Source of the DNA: Phormidesmis priestleyi BC1401
GTDB lineage: Bacteria; Cyanobacteriota; Cyanobacteriia; Leptolyngbyales; Leptolyngbyaceae
Direction of reading: 5' to 3'
Assembly: GCF_001650195.1 (NCBI RefSeq)
Contig: NZ_LXYR01000014.1
Coordinates: 1 to 64,000, forward strand
Length of the DNA: 64,000 nucleotides
The position numbers were made by a program, and so were the translations under genes. This document shows, one piece after another, positions 62,724 to 64,000 of the stretch. Numbering within the stretch: position 1 is the first letter of the stretch; every line of letters begins with the position of its first letter. The notes under the pieces are model-generated. The model saw only the letters and a list, made by a program, of their open reading frames with translations, was not told where the DNA came from and searched no databases.

Positions 62724-63722
62724 ATGACTTCTTCTTTTTCGGTTAGTCTCCCCATTCGAGTCGGGTTGGTAGGCACCGGGTATGCCGCTAAACTGCGGGC
62801 TGAAACGGTGAACGCAGATTCTAGAGCAAAACTGATGGGCGTAGCGGGGCATACCCCAGAAAAAACGCAGGAGTTTGGTCACGTTTATCAGACTCAATCG
62901 TTTAGCGTCTGGGCGGAGTTGGTCGAAAACCCTCACATTGATCTGGTGATTGTGTCTGGCGTAAATCGGGATCATGGGACGATCGTTCAAGCTGCCCTCT
63001 CAGCCGGAAAGCATGTTGTCGTCGAATATCCTCTCGCGCTTACCGTTGAGAAAGCAGAAACCGCGATCGCGCTGGCACACTCTCGCCATTTATTGCTGCA
63101 CGTCGAGCATATTGAACTGTTGGGCGGAGTGCATCAGGCGCTAATTAAGACGTTGCCTCAGATTGGCACTCCTTTTTATGCGAGGTATGTCACGATGACT
63201 CCTCAAAATCCGGCTCCGCAAAAGTGGACGTACCAGCCAGAACTATTTGGCTTTCCGTTCGTCGGCGCGTTGTCTCGTCTCCATCGTCTGACTCACGCAT
63301 TTGGTGAGGTTGCCACCGTGAGTTGTCAAAATCGCTACTGGAAGTCAACGTCCGATTCTAGTCATTATTCTGCCTGTGTTTGTGTCGCCCAGCTTCGATT
63401 CAAAAGCGGGCTGATTGCTGAAGCGGTCTATGGCAAAGGCGAAGCGGTTTGGCAACCAGAACGCAAGTTTGAAGTGCAGGGCGACACTGGAGGACTGATC
63501 TTTGATGGCGATGGCGGGGTGTTGATCAATCGTGAAGGAGGTCACTCGATCGAGGTCGGAGGTCGTCGCGGTATCTTCGCGAGAGACACCACTGCGGTGC
63601 TAGATTGTTTAATCGACGGCACTCCTTTGTATGTCACGCCAGAAGACAGTTTGTATGCGCTGAGAGTGGCAGAGGCAGCGCGGCGATCGGCAGAAACGGG
63701 AGACGTAATTCACGTAGTATAA
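62724..63722 (+). CDS. bvdR: Biliverdin reductase BvdR (Gfo/Idh/MocA fold)
   Basis: This 332-aa enzyme reduces biliverdin to bilirubin with NADPH. PIRVGLVGTGYAAKLRAE is the Rossmann loop. The segments VVEYPLALTVEKAE, LLLHVEHIELLGGVHQA, FYARYVTMTPQNPAPQKWTY and LIAEAVYGKGE match Synechocystis BvdR closely, as I remember it, more than generic sugar dehydrogenases. ATG 62724 is chosen; a TTG ten codons upstream is weaker. Bilirubin may influence phycobilisome pigment balance. Confidence 0.88.
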   Translation: MTSSFSVSLPIRVGLVGTGYAAKLRAETVNADSRAKLMGVAGHTPEKTQEFGHVYQTQSFSVWAELVENPHIDLVIVSGVNRDHGTIVQAALSAGKHVVVEYPLALTVEKAETAIALAHSRHLLLHVEHIELLGGVHQALIKTLPQIGTPFYARYVTMTPQNPAPQKWTYQPELFGFPFVGALSRLHRLTHAFGEVATVSCQNRYWKSTSDSSHYSACVCVAQLRFKSGLIAEAVYGKGEAVWQPERKFEVQGDTGGLIFDGDGGVLINREGGHSIEVGGRRGIFARDTTAVLDCLIDGTPLYVTPEDSLYALRVAEAARRSAETGDVIHVV

Positions 63723-64000
63723 TCAGCGCCCCAACTTATTGGGAATGCCTTCACATCCGCCGGGAATCGTTGCCCTCGTTTTTGAGCCGCCCCAGGCACA
63801 GCAGTAGTAGTGTTGCTCTGGAGACATATCTTCAGCGTCGGTGAAATCGGCGTTTTCGACAACAGACCCGGTGCAGGCACCTGTTTTATAGTTGGGTGGC
63901 TCAGTGCGGCTGCGAGGTGAGGCGGTTTCGGCAGTGCCATAGAAGAGACGCAGCCCATTGAAGTCTGCTCCTCGAAGGCTGGCGCTAAATAAAATGGTTC
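63723..64000 (-). CDS. Pentapeptide-repeat protein, C-terminal part (continues past window)
   Basis: The open frame runs in from the window edge: LFSASLRGADFNGLRLFYGT, then PPNYKTGACTGSVVENADFT, DAEDMSPEQHYYCCAWGGSK and TRATIPGGCEGIPNKLGR to a TGA at 63723-63725. The first residues are pentapeptide repeats. The Cys-rich end (GACTG, YYCCAWGG, GGCEG) is characteristic of a cyanobacterial group. The stop abuts the bvdR stop with no gap. The N-terminus is beyond base 64000. Confidence 0.8.
   Translation of the reverse strand, partial: TILFSASLRGADFNGLRLFYGTAETASPRSRTEPPNYKTGACTGSVVENADFTDAEDMSPEQHYYCCAWGGSKTRATIPGGCEGIPNKLGR

Noticed and set aside
63710-63958. 82-aa minus-strand frame at the window end
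   Set aside because: It is out of frame with the pentapeptide protein, whose frame gives the recognisable Cys-rich ending.

Overview
The window is chromosomal DNA from a cyanobacterium, most likely a filamentous non-heterocystous type of the Leptolyngbya/Oscillatoriales kind (the group is inferred). The evidence is direct: psaM (photosystem I subunit XII), a CpcS/CpeS-type phycobiliprotein lyase, a BvdR-type biliverdin reductase, the cyanobacterial panC-cmk fusion, a long LrtA-type hibernation factor, many GCGATCGC (HIP1) palindromes, and cyanobacteria-restricted small families (DUF3110, TIGR02450, Mo-nitrogenase C-terminal domain). No phage, plasmid, CRISPR or rRNA is visible. One tRNA-Lys(UUU) is present.

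Layout. 1-602 holds three identical 132-bp tandem units, each with a terminator hairpin and a 16-codon mini-ORF. 0.6-6 kb: HAS-barrel-like gene, leuC, lipB, hpf, TPR protein. 6.1-10.6 kb: an efflux operon (HlyD adaptor plus two MFS pumps). 10.9-12.8 kb: a decayed sensor kinase and a REC-PAS-GAF regulator. 12.9-14.7 kb: moeB with a JAMM peptidase. 16.3-19.7 kb: ergothioneine genes egtC-egtB-egtD. 20-25 kb: orphan sugar ABC permease, alpha/beta hydrolase, ferritin-like protein, panC-cmk. 25.2-27.1 kb: brnT/brnA, then a cytochrome b with a sulfite-oxidase-type molybdoprotein. 27.3-32 kb: glcD, Trp-rich protein, pentapeptide/TPR protein, GST, Uma2. 32-34 kb is AT-richer accessory DNA with iteron-like repeats, an unknown protein and a broken hicBA. 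34-40.6 kb: OYE-GST pair, two tandem Ser/Thr kinases (one with an NFG motif), murQ-DUF3110, cpcS. 40.7-43.1 kb: nuclease-like proteins and broken antitoxin-like genes. 43.3-55.6 kb is housekeeping: speA, ndk, TerC, psaM, ilvE, purA, rplY, aroC, tRNA-Lys. 55.6-58.2 kb: a frameshifted DUF2087 gene, a DMT exporter and an AT-rich glycosyltransferase. 58.4-64 kb: gcvP-gcvH, an RRM protein, bvdR and the C-terminus of a pentapeptide protein.

The two most unusual themes are the 132-bp array, which looks like a repeated small-RNA or small-peptide locus, and an accumulation of disabled toxin-antitoxin-like small genes (hicA, a Doc-type antitoxin, a DUF6888 partner, possibly brnT and a DUF2283 gene). 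Several were found by reading through stop codons in frame, so they are absent from a simple ORF list. Two dispersed repeat families (a MITE-like element with CGTTGCTGAAT ends and a GAGACGTT palindrome) recur in the intergenic spaces.
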